This document shows, one piece after another, positions 20,685 to 29,528 of a DNA stretch of 46,675 nt. This DNA is from a virus, in the IMG/VR virus record IMGVR_UViG_3300046780_000371, positions 1-46,675 of that record. One strand, 5' to 3'. Every line of letters begins with the position of its first letter. Position 1 is the first letter of the stretch. Position numbers and translations under genes: made by a program. The notes under the pieces were generated by a model. It was not told the origin of the DNA and did no database searches. It saw only the letters and a list, made by a program, of their open reading frames with translations.

Positions 20685-23600
20685 TAGCTGAGAAACTGCC
20701 TCTCAAAGGCCGAGAATGCATCAGGCGCCTGCTTCGGCGGACGTCGTCCATCGCCCGGCGCAGGCTTGTCGTTGCCACCATTGCCGCTCCCTGGCCCGGT
20801 CGGAGGCGTCGGCGTCGTGCTGCCAGTTGTGGGAGCAATAATGATATCGCCGATCTGGACGTTAATCTGCGGGAAGCCTGGAGGCGCATTGAACATCGGC
20901 TCGCCATTGGTCACAATGGCGTCGACCAACTCCTTCACCTGCTGCCATTGCTTCACCTTGGCTTCGGCCTGCTGAATCTGAATCTCGCCGCGCTTCCGTT
21001 CCAGCTCAAGATCGTTCCCGGTGATATCGAAGATCGAGCCTTCGACGCCGGCAATGCGCTGTGCCACATCCAGTCGAATATTATTCAGCTCAATCTGGTG
21101 CTGCGTGGTGGCAACCTGCTTCGTCAGCGCGGCTTCCTGCTTATTCAGCGCCGCGAGCTTATCGGCATACTGCTGGTTCAGATCGGCCTGCTGCTGCGTA
21201 AAGTCGCCCGTGGCCGAGTTCGCATCGGCCAGCTGCTGCTTGAGATCGTCCAGCTGGGTCTGCGCGTCCGTGCGCACTTGAGCGATTTCGCGCGCCTTCT
21301 GCTGCGCAATCGTTTCCTGCGCCTCTAGAATCCCGCGCTGCCGGATGGCGGTTTCGTCGTCGGCCGCTTTCTGGATGACAGCCGCGATCTGCTTCTCAAT
21401 GTCGAGAATCTTTTTCGCGTTATCAGCGCGGCTCTTGTCCAGCTGCGCCTGCGCCTTCCCTTGGTCGATAATGTCCTGCTTCGCCTGCGCCTCCAGCTGC
21501 TGCTTCTGGTCGGCGAGATCGGCCAACTGGCTATACAGGTCGGACTGCTGCTGAATCAGGTCGAGCACATTCTGTGCATCCTGCAACGCCTGCGAGTTAG
21601 CGTCCATTAGCTGCGACTCATAGGCCGCCTTCGCTTCGACTAGCGTCTCTTCGTAGAGCTTCTTGACGTCGGCGAGCGCCGCCGTATACTGTTGCGAAGC
21701 CTTGCCGTAGAGGCCGGCCACGGCATCAAGGTAGTCGTTGACTTCAATGGACAGCTGCATCAACTGCCGCGCGAAGTCGGCGAACGGACCCGTGCCCAAC
21801 AAGCTATCCTTCAGCTTGTCCTTGAACGACTTGATTTTGTTGTTGAGTTCGTTAATGGTCTGCTGGATCTGCTGGTCGAACTGCGGCAGCATATCCTTGA
21901 GCGCCGACCGGCCGGTTTTGCTCTGTGAATACTTGTCGACGGCCGCCTTCCGGGCCGCTTCCAGCGCGGGCAGACTCTGGCCAATCGTAATCGTGCCGGC
22001 CGCGAGTTCATCCGTCACGCCCTTGATCGACTTCGTCATGTCGTCTTTGGCCTTCTGGACCGCCCGCGCATAGAGCGCCGACGCCACCGCAATGGCTGTC
22101 GATGCCCCGAATGTTATCGCTCCCAGTCCGGCGGCACCAATACCAAGCGCTTTCGACGTGCTGCCGTCGGCGTTCTGTTTGTCCTGCATTGGCGAGAAGC
22201 CAGAGAAGAACCCACCAATGCCGCCTCCAGCATTGCCCGCCTTGGCCGCCATATCCATCCACGACTTAATCATGCCACTGATCTGCGAGGCGCCAGACGT
22301 GGCCTTAGAAATCAGGCCGACAAATGTGCCGAGGCCAGAGTTCATGTAGTCGAAGACGCCAGCAAACTGCGCGGTCGCCGCCATGGCCTGATTAAAGGCT
22401 TCGACGGCCTGCGTATTAGTGTAGAGCGTCTGCCCGAGCGTGACGTTCTCGTTCTTGAGCTTCTCGATTGCTGCTGTGACTGCAGCGATCTGCTCCGGAT
22501 CCAGCGTTGTCCCTATGAGCGCCGCTAGCGCTTCACGCACCGTCAGCTGGGCCTGCAGCTGTGAAATCTCAGCGTTGTTGAGCTGAATCTGCTGCTGATG
22601 CACCACAACGGTGCCCTTGATCTGGTCGGCTAACGTAATCTCGCCGCGCTGGTACTTATTGTCGAGGACCGCCAAATCTGACTGCACTTGAGCGCGCTGG
22701 GCCTGAATATTCTTCAGCGCCAGTTCGGCATGCGTCAGATCCTGCACGAGCGGAATGGCGTTCTTGATACGCTGCGTTTCCGCATCAGGGCCGATCCCGA
22801 GCTTGGCCTGACTATTCTGGATACCGGCGAGCGCATTCTGAAGCTGAGACTCCTGCGTCGCGCCACGATTGCCGAGCGTGCCAGAAATAAGACTATTCGC
22901 CCGCGCCTTCTCGGCGATCAGCTCGTCTGTGATGCGCTGCTGATGCGCAAAGGCCTCATCGCCGACCTTGCGGTCCTTGTCCCGTGCGTCTGCATTGATC
23001 TTGTTCTGACGGTCGTTGAACTCGGCCATCTTCTTGGTCGAGTCTTCATCCAGCTTCTCTACATTTGTCGCGGTCTTCTTCTTCTCGTCGTACCACTTCA
23101 TGTAGGTCGTCTGTTCGATATTCAGCCACATCTGCGCGACGCGGACGCGCTGCGCTTGAATATCGTCGGACTTGGACGCGAAATCTTCATCCGACACGAG
23201 CGCCTGCTTATGCTCGCTGTCGAGATCTTTCTGGGCCTGATCGAGGAGACGCAGGTTATCAGCTTCGCCGACGCGATACTTCGTGTCGTCAAAGGCTGGC
23301 TGCTTGGGCGGCGGTCCAGGGATGGGCTTCGGCTCGATCGTGTGATCGATATTCGCGGCCTCACGCAGGACCGCCAATGCCGCCTCGTCCTCGGCGAACT
23401 TCTTCGCGGCCGCATGGATGGCAATGAAGTTCTCGGCCGTTTTATTTGTCGTCTCGTTCAGCGCGTCAATGGCATCCTTGAATTTCGACGCATTCTCAGA
23501 CGGCATCAATAGGTTCCTGATGTCGGCGAGTGTCGCCCGGAGTTCAGACGCCTTCTGATAATTCTTCTGCGCCAGTGCCTGATCGATCATGGACGTCAGC

Positions 23601-25984
23601 TGATTCGTGGCCGCGTGCGCAGACTGCGCCGTCGTAATGCCATACTTCTGGCCAAGCATCGACAACTTTCGATCCGAGATAGCCGTAAACTGCTGGGCGC
23701 CGGACTCGATAGTGTTCGCGTCCGTCGAGTTCAGCAGCTTCGATGCCGCCAACTGCGTCCGGCCGAAGTCGCCGGTCCCGAGCGAGTCTAGCGACGAACG
23801 CGTGGCGTCGGCTTCCGTCTTGAGGCGCATGACCCAGTCGATGAGCATGCCGATACCGGCGACGGCCGCGCCTACGACCGTGGCGGTACCCAATGCGCGC
23901 ACGGACAGACCAAATGCCGTCATCGACGTCGTGGCCGTTGTGCTGCCTTCCACTAGCTTGGTTGTGGCGCCAAACAACGATGTAGCGAGTCGGCTAAATA
24001 ATCCACCGCTGGCAGCAGCGGCAATCATGGCAGTATTGAACTTCGAGAACGCCGCAGCGACGAGCAGGACAATTGGTCCCAGCGTCGACAATACCGAGAA
24101 CATCTCGCTATGCCGCGAAACAAATTCGGTAACAGCGATAACGGCTTGGGCAACATACACGCCCAGCTGCACGATAGACTTTGCGACAGTCGCAAGTCCC
24201 AGCACAAACGCCGGCGCATCGCGACCAGCTGTGGCCGACAACGAATGCCCAAAATCATCAAGCGGCTGTAATACTTCAGCTGCCGCTGCCTTGAGTGTCT
24301 GAAGGAAGGACGCAAGGACAGGCGTGAATGTCCCGGTGCCTCCCACGAAGAGCTTGCCCTCGAGGAGACCGACAAATTGCTTGAACCGCTCGATGAACGG
24401 CTGGTCGATCTCCGCACCAATCTTGGCGAGGAAGTCCTGGAACTTCGCCGACATCGCCGTAAATGTGGTCTGGAATTCCGGACCAGCCGTCTCGACGAGA
24501 CCCTGCAGCTTTTCTTGAATCTTATCGAAGAGGGCGGGCGTGTTCTTCAGCTGCGCCACATCGGCCGTGGAGAGGCCCAGCGCGCTGACCAGCGGATTCC
24601 GGGCCGGCGCACGACCCATCAGTAGGCCGTTAATCGACGACGCCAGCGTGTCGTCTGACATGCCAAGGAACTTCCCAGCCAACGACGCGTTCAGCGTCAT
24701 CTTCTGGGCGTCCTCCAGCGACTTACCGTAGCGTGACGCCAGCGGCAGGAGGCGCTCGTAGAGATGCACCAGCTGCTCAGTCGAGCCACCGGTCTGGAGG
24801 GCCATCTTGGCGATGCCTGTCCACTGCTCCTTCGCGTCCGACTGCAGCGCATTCAGCCGAGCCGTGCCCTGCAGCTGCTTACCCTGCAGGTCGACGAGCG
24901 TGAAGTTTTCCGCAAGGATGCCCTGTAACCCAAGCGTTTGGGTTTCCTGCGCCTTAATGAATTGGGAGCCTGACGAGATCAGCGCCCCAATCGACTGCTC
25001 GATGGCCTGCGTGACGTCACGGATAACCCGGAAGACCAGCAGCCAGCGCAACGTCAGCGAGATCGACTGGAGAAGCGAGGCTCCGACGCCGTCCTGCGAG
25101 GTCTTGGTGCCCTGCGTGGCTACGGCAATGCGCTTCTGGGCCGCCTCTTCGGCTGCCAGCAGCTTCGCACGTTCAGTCTGGGCGGCCTTCGCGTCAGCGG
25201 CCGCCTGCTTTTCTGCGGCCGCGTTGCTAAAGCGACCAGAGCCGCCAAAGCCGAATGCGCCATTGGCCATGAGCGGACCGATCTGAGCAGCATTGCCGCC
25301 ACGCACGAATGATCCATCGCCCATAACCGGGCCGATCCGAGCGTTCATCTTCTGAAACTCAGACTCCAGCGCCATGGTCTTTCTAACTTCTGTCTGGGTA
25401 TCGATGAACGCCCGCCGAATCGCGTCAACGTACGTCTTGCTTTCGTACTTACCGGCACCGTTAATGGTCAGGTCATTAAGGTTCTGCGGGAGCGCGAGCT
25501 TCTGCGCCGACAGCTTTTCGTTTAAGAGCGACTGCGCGCCTGGCCCATAGGCCGAACCAAGGCGACTATAGCTAGCATGTAGACCATTGAAGATATTCTG
25601 AAGCCGATCTTGAAGCCGTTGCGCCATCGCCTCGGTAGTGGATTCAACCTGCTTCGCAGCGTTATTCGCGCCTGCCGTCATGCCCTTGGCGAGTTGCGCA
25701 CCGATCTCTTGGCCGACTGTCGCAGCGGCCGGCCCGAGCTTATTCAGCGTGGCGATGATCTTGTTCGTGTTCGCGTCGAAGTCGTTCACCAGCTTCGAAC
25801 CCAGCCGGTCGAAGCTCCGCGTAATCGTCAGCTGCAGGGCTGAAAATTGCGACGTATCGATCTTGACGACCAGCGCCTTATCGAAAGACTTCTGGAGCTT
25901 GTCGATGCCGTCGCTGATGTCCTTCAGCCCAGAGACGAGCTTGGAGGCATCTAATGTGGCCTTATAGACGACTTCTTTTGCCAT
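20684..25984 (-). CDS. Tail tape measure protein
   Basis: At 1766 residues this is the longest gene and lies just downstream of the tail chaperone, as in siphophages. It begins with a helical segment (DISDGIDKLQKSFDKAL), and most of its length is Gln/Ala/Lys-rich helix with coiled-coil character, notably about 1500-1720. Hydrophobic patches typical of tape measures lie near 626-675 (VLSTLGPIVLLVAAAF) and 1273-1310 (IGAAGLGAITFGASTAIAVASALY). The last 80 residues are Pro/Gly-rich (TTGSTTPTPPTGPGSGNGG). The protein fixes tail length, which scales with its own length, and exits with the DNA at infection. A tail of substantial length is implied. Confidence 0.93.
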   Translation of the reverse strand: MAKEVVYKATLDASKLVSGLKDISDGIDKLQKSFDKALVVKIDTSQFSALQLTITRSFDRLGSKLVNDFDANTNKIIATLNKLGPAAATVGQEIGAQLAKGMTAGANNAAKQVESTTEAMAQRLQDRLQNIFNGLHASYSRLGSAYGPGAQSLLNEKLSAQKLALPQNLNDLTINGAGKYESKTYVDAIRRAFIDTQTEVRKTMALESEFQKMNARIGPVMGDGSFVRGGNAAQIGPLMANGAFGFGGSGRFSNAAAEKQAAADAKAAQTERAKLLAAEEAAQKRIAVATQGTKTSQDGVGASLLQSISLTLRWLLVFRVIRDVTQAIEQSIGALISSGSQFIKAQETQTLGLQGILAENFTLVDLQGKQLQGTARLNALQSDAKEQWTGIAKMALQTGGSTEQLVHLYERLLPLASRYGKSLEDAQKMTLNASLAGKFLGMSDDTLASSINGLLMGRAPARNPLVSALGLSTADVAQLKNTPALFDKIQEKLQGLVETAGPEFQTTFTAMSAKFQDFLAKIGAEIDQPFIERFKQFVGLLEGKLFVGGTGTFTPVLASFLQTLKAAAAEVLQPLDDFGHSLSATAGRDAPAFVLGLATVAKSIVQLGVYVAQAVIAVTEFVSRHSEMFSVLSTLGPIVLLVAAAFSKFNTAMIAAAASGGLFSRLATSLFGATTKLVEGSTTATTSMTAFGLSVRALGTATVVGAAVAGIGMLIDWVMRLKTEADATRSSLDSLGTGDFGRTQLAASKLLNSTDANTIESGAQQFTAISDRKLSMLGQKYGITTAQSAHAATNQLTSMIDQALAQKNYQKASELRATLADIRNLLMPSENASKFKDAIDALNETTNKTAENFIAIHAAAKKFAEDEAALAVLREAANIDHTIEPKPIPGPPPKQPAFDDTKYRVGEADNLRLLDQAQKDLDSEHKQALVSDEDFASKSDDIQAQRVRVAQMWLNIEQTTYMKWYDEKKKTATNVEKLDEDSTKKMAEFNDRQNKINADARDKDRKVGDEAFAHQQRITDELIAEKARANSLISGTLGNRGATQESQLQNALAGIQNSQAKLGIGPDAETQRIKNAIPLVQDLTHAELALKNIQAQRAQVQSDLAVLDNKYQRGEITLADQIKGTVVVHQQQIQLNNAEISQLQAQLTVREALAALIGTTLDPEQIAAVTAAIEKLKNENVTLGQTLYTNTQAVEAFNQAMAATAQFAGVFDYMNSGLGTFVGLISKATSGASQISGMIKSWMDMAAKAGNAGGGIGGFFSGFSPMQDKQNADGSTSKALGIGAAGLGAITFGASTAIAVASALYARAVQKAKDDMTKSIKGVTDELAAGTITIGQSLPALEAARKAAVDKYSQSKTGRSALKDMLPQFDQQIQQTINELNNKIKSFKDKLKDSLLGTGPFADFARQLMQLSIEVNDYLDAVAGLYGKASQQYTAALADVKKLYEETLVEAKAAYESQLMDANSQALQDAQNVLDLIQQQSDLYSQLADLADQKQQLEAQAKQDIIDQGKAQAQLDKSRADNAKKILDIEKQIAAVIQKAADDETAIRQRGILEAQETIAQQKAREIAQVRTDAQTQLDDLKQQLADANSATGDFTQQQADLNQQYADKLAALNKQEAALTKQVATTQHQIELNNIRLDVAQRIAGVEGSIFDITGNDLELERKRGEIQIQQAEAKVKQWQQVKELVDAIVTNGEPMFNAPPGFPQINVQIGDIIIAPTTGSTTPTPPTGPGSGNGGNDKPAPGDGRRPPKQAPDAFSAFERQFLS

Positions 25985-26610
25985 TACTCAGCTGGCTCGA
26001 TTCCCCACGCATCGCGAAGATGCCCAGCATCATCGGACAGCGCGGGCTCTACGTTGGCGTACTTATCTGCAGATCCAATGGGTGTATTGGCGCGAACTTC
26101 CTGTAGGACTGCAATGAGACTCACGTTCACGAGGTCGACGAGTGCCTGCCTATCCGGAATGTCGTCCGGCTCCAGCTCTTCAAGGATTTCCACCATACGG
26201 TCGCTGGCGTTCTGGATCGCGCGACGGATAAAGCCGCGCCCGGCAATGCCAGGGTGATAGACCACCTTACGGAACTGAACCGAGCCATCAGACGCAATGA
26301 ACCGCAGGCTCTTTTTCCGGCGAGCCGCAATCGGATACGGGCTGATGTGGCCCTTTGAGGCCTGCGGAGCGTTAATGGGAGGATTCAGGACAATGGCATC
26401 ACCGAAACCTGGACCGGGATCCTGGACGCGCGGACTGCTCCCGTACTCGAGGATGATCCAGTAACTATGGCCGGTAACGGTGAGGGAGCCAGAAATGGCT
26501 TTGGTATGGCCGGCGAATTCGCGCAGCTTGCGCTTCACTTCGGCGGGCCACATATTGGCACGCGACACTGGAAGGAAGATAATTGCCCCCTGCAGATCCG
26601 TCGCAGCCAT
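25984..26610 (-). CDS. Tail completion-like protein, 208 aa
   Basis: The ATG at 26610 follows GGAGG with good spacing. The middle of the protein has a Gly/Pro-rich loop region (YGSSPRVQDPGPGFGD), then RRKKSLRFIASDGSVQFRKVVYHPGIAGRGFIRRAI. The His-Pro-Gly...Gly-Phe-Ile-Arg segment resembles HK97 gp10-type and similar minor tail/connector proteins. A helical acidic C-terminus follows. It lies between the chaperone extension and the tape measure, and its stop overlaps the tape measure start. The exact role (tail completion or tape-measure chaperoning) is not settled by sequence. Confidence 0.55.
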   Translation of the reverse strand: MAATDLQGAIIFLPVSRANMWPAEVKRKLREFAGHTKAISGSLTVTGHSYWIILEYGSSPRVQDPGPGFGDAIVLNPPINAPQASKGHISPYPIAARRKKSLRFIASDGSVQFRKVVYHPGIAGRGFIRRAIQNASDRMVEILEELEPDDIPDRQALVDLVNVSLIAVLQEVRANTPIGSADKYANVEPALSDDAGHLRDAWGIEPAE

Positions 26611-26976
26611 TTATCCTCCGAGTCCAGACGCGAGATAGGCGGTATATTCTGCCGAGTTCAGCTCTTCGATGGGCTTACCGCAGAACGTTTCGCCCTTCGG
26701 GGGCGACTGATGCGGGGCGCGGGCGCGTTCCACGATGCGCAGCTTGGCGTCCGTGCGCTGCTTATTCACCCATGCCGCGTGATTGATCAGGATGATCTGA
26801 CGCGGCGTCAGCTGACAGATGTCTTCGTATTTCCAGTGATAGCCCGATGCGAGGCTGTCGATGATAAGCGCAGTGTTCCCGAGATCGTCTATGCCGTAGC
26901 CCCGGTCGACACTGGCTGAATCGCCTGCTTCGTGTCCGGAGCCAGATTTTCGAGGGCCTTGGCGATCAACGGAAAA
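26611..26976 (-). CDS. Tail assembly chaperone, frameshift extension (gpT-like)
   Basis: In the -1 frame relative to the chaperone, an open frame runs from past the chaperone stop (TAG 26889-26891) to TAA 26611-26613. No ATG, GTG or TTG stands at its head. It encodes IDDLGNTALIIDSLASGYH, then WKYEDICQLTPRQIILINHA and a charged tail, clearly protein-like. In many siphophages the chaperone and its extension are made by programmed -1 frameshifting (lambda gpG/gpGT), and this layout matches. The two frames overlap from 27003 to 26889. Runs allowing re-pairing in that span are TTTT (26976-26973) and AAAA (26950-26947). Neither is a classical heptamer. Confidence 0.7.
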   Translation of the reverse strand, partial: FSVDRQGPRKSGSGHEAGDSASVDRGYGIDDLGNTALIIDSLASGYHWKYEDICQLTPRQIILINHAAWVNKQRTDAKLRIVERARAPHQSPPKGETFCGKPIEELNSAEYTAYLASGLGG

Positions 26977-27404
26977 GCATCGGCAAACTCCTTGACGAGT
27001 TCGTTATGCTTGACCTGCTTCAGGACAACTTCCAGCAGCGGGTAGGGTCGGCGGGCGAGGCGCTTGATGTCCTCGATCTTGATGTTCTTGTCGCTGGCTC
27101 GCGCGCACAACCACACCATCTTGGGGAGTTCCTTGCCAGCGACCTTCAACAGCTCGACAAAGTCCAGCCCGGCCGGATCGAAGTTCAGGGCGATTTCTCC
27201 GCCCGACGAATTCAGCGAGACGGCGCCAGAGACCGCGAGGATAATGGGCCGCGCCAACTCCATGAACTCAAGGTAGGCGTCGTAGTCAAGATCGCGCATC
27301 TCAAAGGTGCGCGTCTCGCCGGTCTTGGGATTCGCAAGCGTGAAGGTGCCGATGGGATCGTTGCGCTTCGCAGCCGCGATGTCGGCCTGGGTGATTTCAG
27401 ACAT
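26889..27404 (-). CDS. Tail assembly chaperone (gpG-like)
   Basis: From ATG 27404 the product is 171 residues. An upstream in-frame start at 27443 would run through the palindrome and terminator region, so it is rejected. The protein is soluble with a beta N-terminal part (IGTFTLANPKTGETRTFEMRDLDYDAYLEFMELA), as seen in tail chaperones, followed by helices (VWLCARASDKNIKIEDIKRL) and an Ala/Pro/Thr-rich end. It lies between the tube protein and the tape measure, the standard slot. Chaperones coat the tape measure during tube assembly. The start is 12 bases from palindrome copy 3. Confidence 0.75.
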   Translation of the reverse strand: MSEITQADIAAAKRNDPIGTFTLANPKTGETRTFEMRDLDYDAYLEFMELARPIILAVSGAVSLNSSGGEIALNFDPAGLDFVELLKVAGKELPKMVWLCARASDKNIKIEDIKRLARRPYPLLEVVLKQVKHNELVKEFADAFPLIAKALENLAPDTKQAIQPVSTGATA

Positions 27405-27415
27405 GAATCTTTCTA

Positions 27416-27430
27416 TTGCACATTGTGCAA
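27416..27430. repeat. Palindrome TTGCACA-T-TGTGCAA, copy 3 (intergenic)
   Basis: A perfect 7-1-7 palindrome 11 bases upstream of the chaperone start and directly after an intrinsic-terminator-like hairpin (27432-27449). The position fits an operator for a promoter serving the chaperone and downstream tail genes, or part of a transcription-end signal. Confidence 0.75.
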
Positions 27431-27431
27431 A

Positions 27432-27449
27432 ACGCCGGGCCATCGGCGT
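27432..27449 (-). terminator. Rho-independent terminator after the tail tube gene
   Basis: On the minus strand ACGCCG, loop ATGGCC, CGGCGT then TTTT: a perfect 6-bp GC-rich stem with a short T tail. It lies in the 118-base gap after the tail tube gene (27523-28107), as expected for a transcript ending after an abundant structural protein. Confidence 0.6.
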
Positions 27450-27522
27450 CTTGCGGGTCTTGCCTTGCTCCGAACGAGCGGCCAGCGCTCAGGGAACGCC
27501 AGCCGCTATCTTACTAAAGAGG

Positions 27523-28107
27523 TCAGTCTATGACATAGACCGAGACGTACGCATCGACTGTCTCACCACCGGGCGTAAACATATACATGTCGGCTGAGAC
27601 CTTCATGACGCGCGCGTCATTGGTCATATCGATTGACCAATTGAGCGAGGCCTTCTTGGAGTAGTGGATGAACTCCTTGCCGTCGACCTTATTGACTCCG
27701 TAGAAAAGAAGCGACTTCTCAACGACGTCGTCCTGGCCGAGGTGCAGCTTGCCACCGATCCCGCCGACTGCCGTGATCGAGAGACCCGACAGAATGGACA
27801 TGGTATCGACGTCGTACTGCTCCAGCGTGAAGTCCGCTTTGCACGACTTGGCCATGCTGTACGATCCGCGCCGCACCTGCTCGATGCCGGTGTTGACGGG
27901 CTTCACGTCCTTGGTGTACGTGAGCATGACCTTGGAGTCCTGCACGATCCCCATGTCCGAGTAACCGGCCGGCGTCGCGCCGTTCAGCTTCGCTACGGGA
28001 TCGGAAAACGCGGTGTTGGCGGCAGCGTAATAGACGCGCTCTGCCAGCACCGTACGGGTAGACGCGCCAGCCAGCGGCGGCTGGGTCGTCCAAGCATTAG
28101 TAGGCAT
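27523..28107 (-). CDS. Major tail tube protein
   Basis: This 194-residue protein has the composition of tail tube subunits: beta-rich, Thr/Asp/Gly-rich, with KVMLTYTKDVKPVNTG and VRRGSYSMAKSCKADFTLEQYDV as central strands. A Gly-rich turn follows (ITAVGGIGGKLHLGQDD), and the C-terminal strands end VDAYVSVYVID. It lies between the tail terminator and the chaperone, the canonical position. A ribosome site AGGA precedes ATG 28107. A GNRA-like hairpin lies just upstream (28123-28138) and an intrinsic terminator follows, consistent with a highly expressed monomer. Confidence 0.78.
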   Translation of the reverse strand: MPTNAWTTQPPLAGASTRTVLAERVYYAAANTAFSDPVAKLNGATPAGYSDMGIVQDSKVMLTYTKDVKPVNTGIEQVRRGSYSMAKSCKADFTLEQYDVDTMSILSGLSITAVGGIGGKLHLGQDDVVEKSLLFYGVNKVDGKEFIHYSKKASLNWSIDMTNDARVMKVSADMYMFTPGGETVDAYVSVYVID

Positions 28108-28122
28108 TGTATTTTCCTAGAT

Positions 28123-28138
28123 GCTGCATCACTGCAGC
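28123..28138 (-). promoter_or_regulatory. Hairpin 5' of the tail tube ribosome site
   Basis: On the minus strand GCTGCA, loop GTGA, TGCAGC: a perfect 6-bp stem with a GNRA-type tetraloop, just 5' of the AGGA site of the tube gene. It may stabilise the 5' end of the message or a processed transcript. Confidence 0.4.
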
Positions 28139-28147
28139 TGAAACTTG

Positions 28148-28567
28148 CTATCTGACGTGTCGAACATTGAAGGTCGCATTAAGGTGCACGCTGTGTCCGT
28201 CAGACCGCACCATGACAAAGTTCACGTCACGGCCGTCCCAGAATACGCTGCGTCCTACTGGCATCGGAGAAGCCGGGTTGGCCTCGAAATCCGATTCCCG
28301 CGCGAACTGTTCTTCAATGAGGATATCTCGCACTGTCTTGGCCCACCCCATCACGGTCCGCTCATCGTCGCCGATAAGATCGAGACTGGTCAGCAGACGC
28401 TCTTCGCTGCCTTGTTCGGTGTATTGAATCACCGACACATTCAGCTTATTCATCTGCATCAGATGGGATGTCGTATCGCCAGCGCTCTTATGCACCCAAT
28501 TCACCGGCGGCGAGCCGGCCAATTCGGAGTTGAGATAGCTGATAAAGCTATCGCTGGCAGAAATCAT
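28148..28567 (-). CDS. Tail terminator-like protein, 139 aa
   Basis: From ATG 28567, overlapping the previous stop by one base, the product is 139 residues. An N-terminal helix (SDSFISYLNSELAG) is followed by beta strands (KLNVSVIQYTEQGSEERL), a helix (TVMGWAKTVRDILIEEQ) and further strands, ending FNVRHVR. Size, fold pattern and position directly before the tube gene fit the lambda gpU / SPP1 gp17 tail terminator group, which caps the tube and joins it to the head. Identification is by context more than by motif. Confidence 0.6.
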   Translation of the reverse strand: MISASDSFISYLNSELAGSPPVNWVHKSAGDTTSHLMQMNKLNVSVIQYTEQGSEERLLTSLDLIGDDERTVMGWAKTVRDILIEEQFARESDFEANPASPMPVGRSVFWDGRDVNFVMVRSDGHSVHLNATFNVRHVR

Positions 28568-28953
28568 TAGTTCACCGCTCGAGCCGTCACCTGCCATGCG
28601 GCAACGGTTTGATCAAACGCAAAGGGTTCATACTTGATGATCTTTAGCACTTCGTCGCCGTAGACCAGCATCCCGGTCTTCAGCGTGTCCTCAGGTACGG
28701 CGCCAGAGAAGATCAGGCGATAATCGCCCAACTGCAGCGTCCCGGCGCTATCCGCTACATCACTTGCCGCAATCAGCTCAACGACCGGCTGCGGGTCACA
28801 GACGACATCGTCGCTGCTCACCAAGCCGCCTACGCCAAGCAGTGGATTGCCGCCCGTTCTCGAGACCGTCCTGATAGAGACCGTCCGAGACGTCGCTGTC
28901 ACCCGCTTCAGTAGCCGAGTGACTTTCGATTGCAGGGCCGGCCCGCTCGCCAT
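28567..28953 (-). CDS. Head-closure/neck protein, 128 aa
   Basis: The N-terminus is basic and helical (SKVTRLLKRVTATSRTVSIRTVSR). Beta strands follow, including DYRLIFSGAVPEDTLKTGMLVYGDEVLKIIKYEP, a pattern found in head-closure proteins of the SPP1 gp16 / HK97 gp6 neighbourhood. It lies between the adaptor and the terminator, the expected slot for a neck protein. ATG 28953 shares a base with the adaptor stop. There is no hallmark motif; the call is mainly from position and size. Confidence 0.55.
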   Translation of the reverse strand: MASGPALQSKVTRLLKRVTATSRTVSIRTVSRTGGNPLLGVGGLVSSDDVVCDPQPVVELIAASDVADSAGTLQLGDYRLIFSGAVPEDTLKTGMLVYGDEVLKIIKYEPFAFDQTVAAWQVTARAVN

Positions 28954-29507
28954 TACGCGCGCTCCACCCGCGTCGTCGGACGCAGATAGGGGCGCATAAG
29001 ATCAAGTGCAAGCGGCGCAATGAACGTCCCGTTGGAACGGTAGTCCACACGCGAATGCACGGGTCCGGCGGAAATCGATTCCGTTCCAATGCCGGTTAAC
29101 TGAGTCGCAATGGCCGCCTCGTCAACCGTGAGGAGATGAATCGCCTGCTCACACTGCGCGTCCTTGACCGGCTGAGGGATAAACGCATGATCCCCAGAGT
29201 CAATGTCGATGTTGCGTGGAAACTGGAGCCACTGGAATTCCATCTGCTTATGAATCGTAATGTCATAATTATTGATGGCGACCAGGGCGACGGGCATGGC
29301 GCCAAAGCCAAGCTCCCGATCCAGCACGCGCAGCGTATCGAGCATCTGCGTTGCGCGCATCAGTACGTTCTCTTTCTGCGTAGACGACAGCGCCGACCAT
29401 GCGGTGGCCTTCGCAATCGAATAATGATTCGCAAAAAAAGTATCCGCGTCGCCCACTGTGACGTAGGAATTTGCGGTTTCCGCACCAATGGTTGCGTTAA
29501 GTGCCAT
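28953..29507 (-). CDS. Head-tail adaptor, DnaT-like family
   Basis: This 184-residue protein begins MALNATIGAETANSYVTVGDADTFFANHY, then has helix-rich segments (KENVLMRATQMLDTL) and a QWLQFPRNIDIDSGD loop. A second helical part follows (PVKDAQCEQAIHLLTVDEAA), and the end is PLALDLMRPYL. This is the pattern of the phage DnaT_2-like family often annotated as a putative DnaT-like ssDNA-binding protein. In head-tail clusters it acts as the adaptor binding the portal. It lies two genes after the capsid gene. The start lies behind a weak AGG-type site. Confidence 0.75.
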   Translation of the reverse strand: MALNATIGAETANSYVTVGDADTFFANHYSIAKATAWSALSSTQKENVLMRATQMLDTLRVLDRELGFGAMPVALVAINNYDITIHKQMEFQWLQFPRNIDIDSGDHAFIPQPVKDAQCEQAIHLLTVDEAAIATQLTGIGTESISAGPVHSRVDYRSNGTFIAPLALDLMRPYLRPTTRVERA

Positions 29508-29528
29508 GTTGCCTTTGCTTATCTAACG

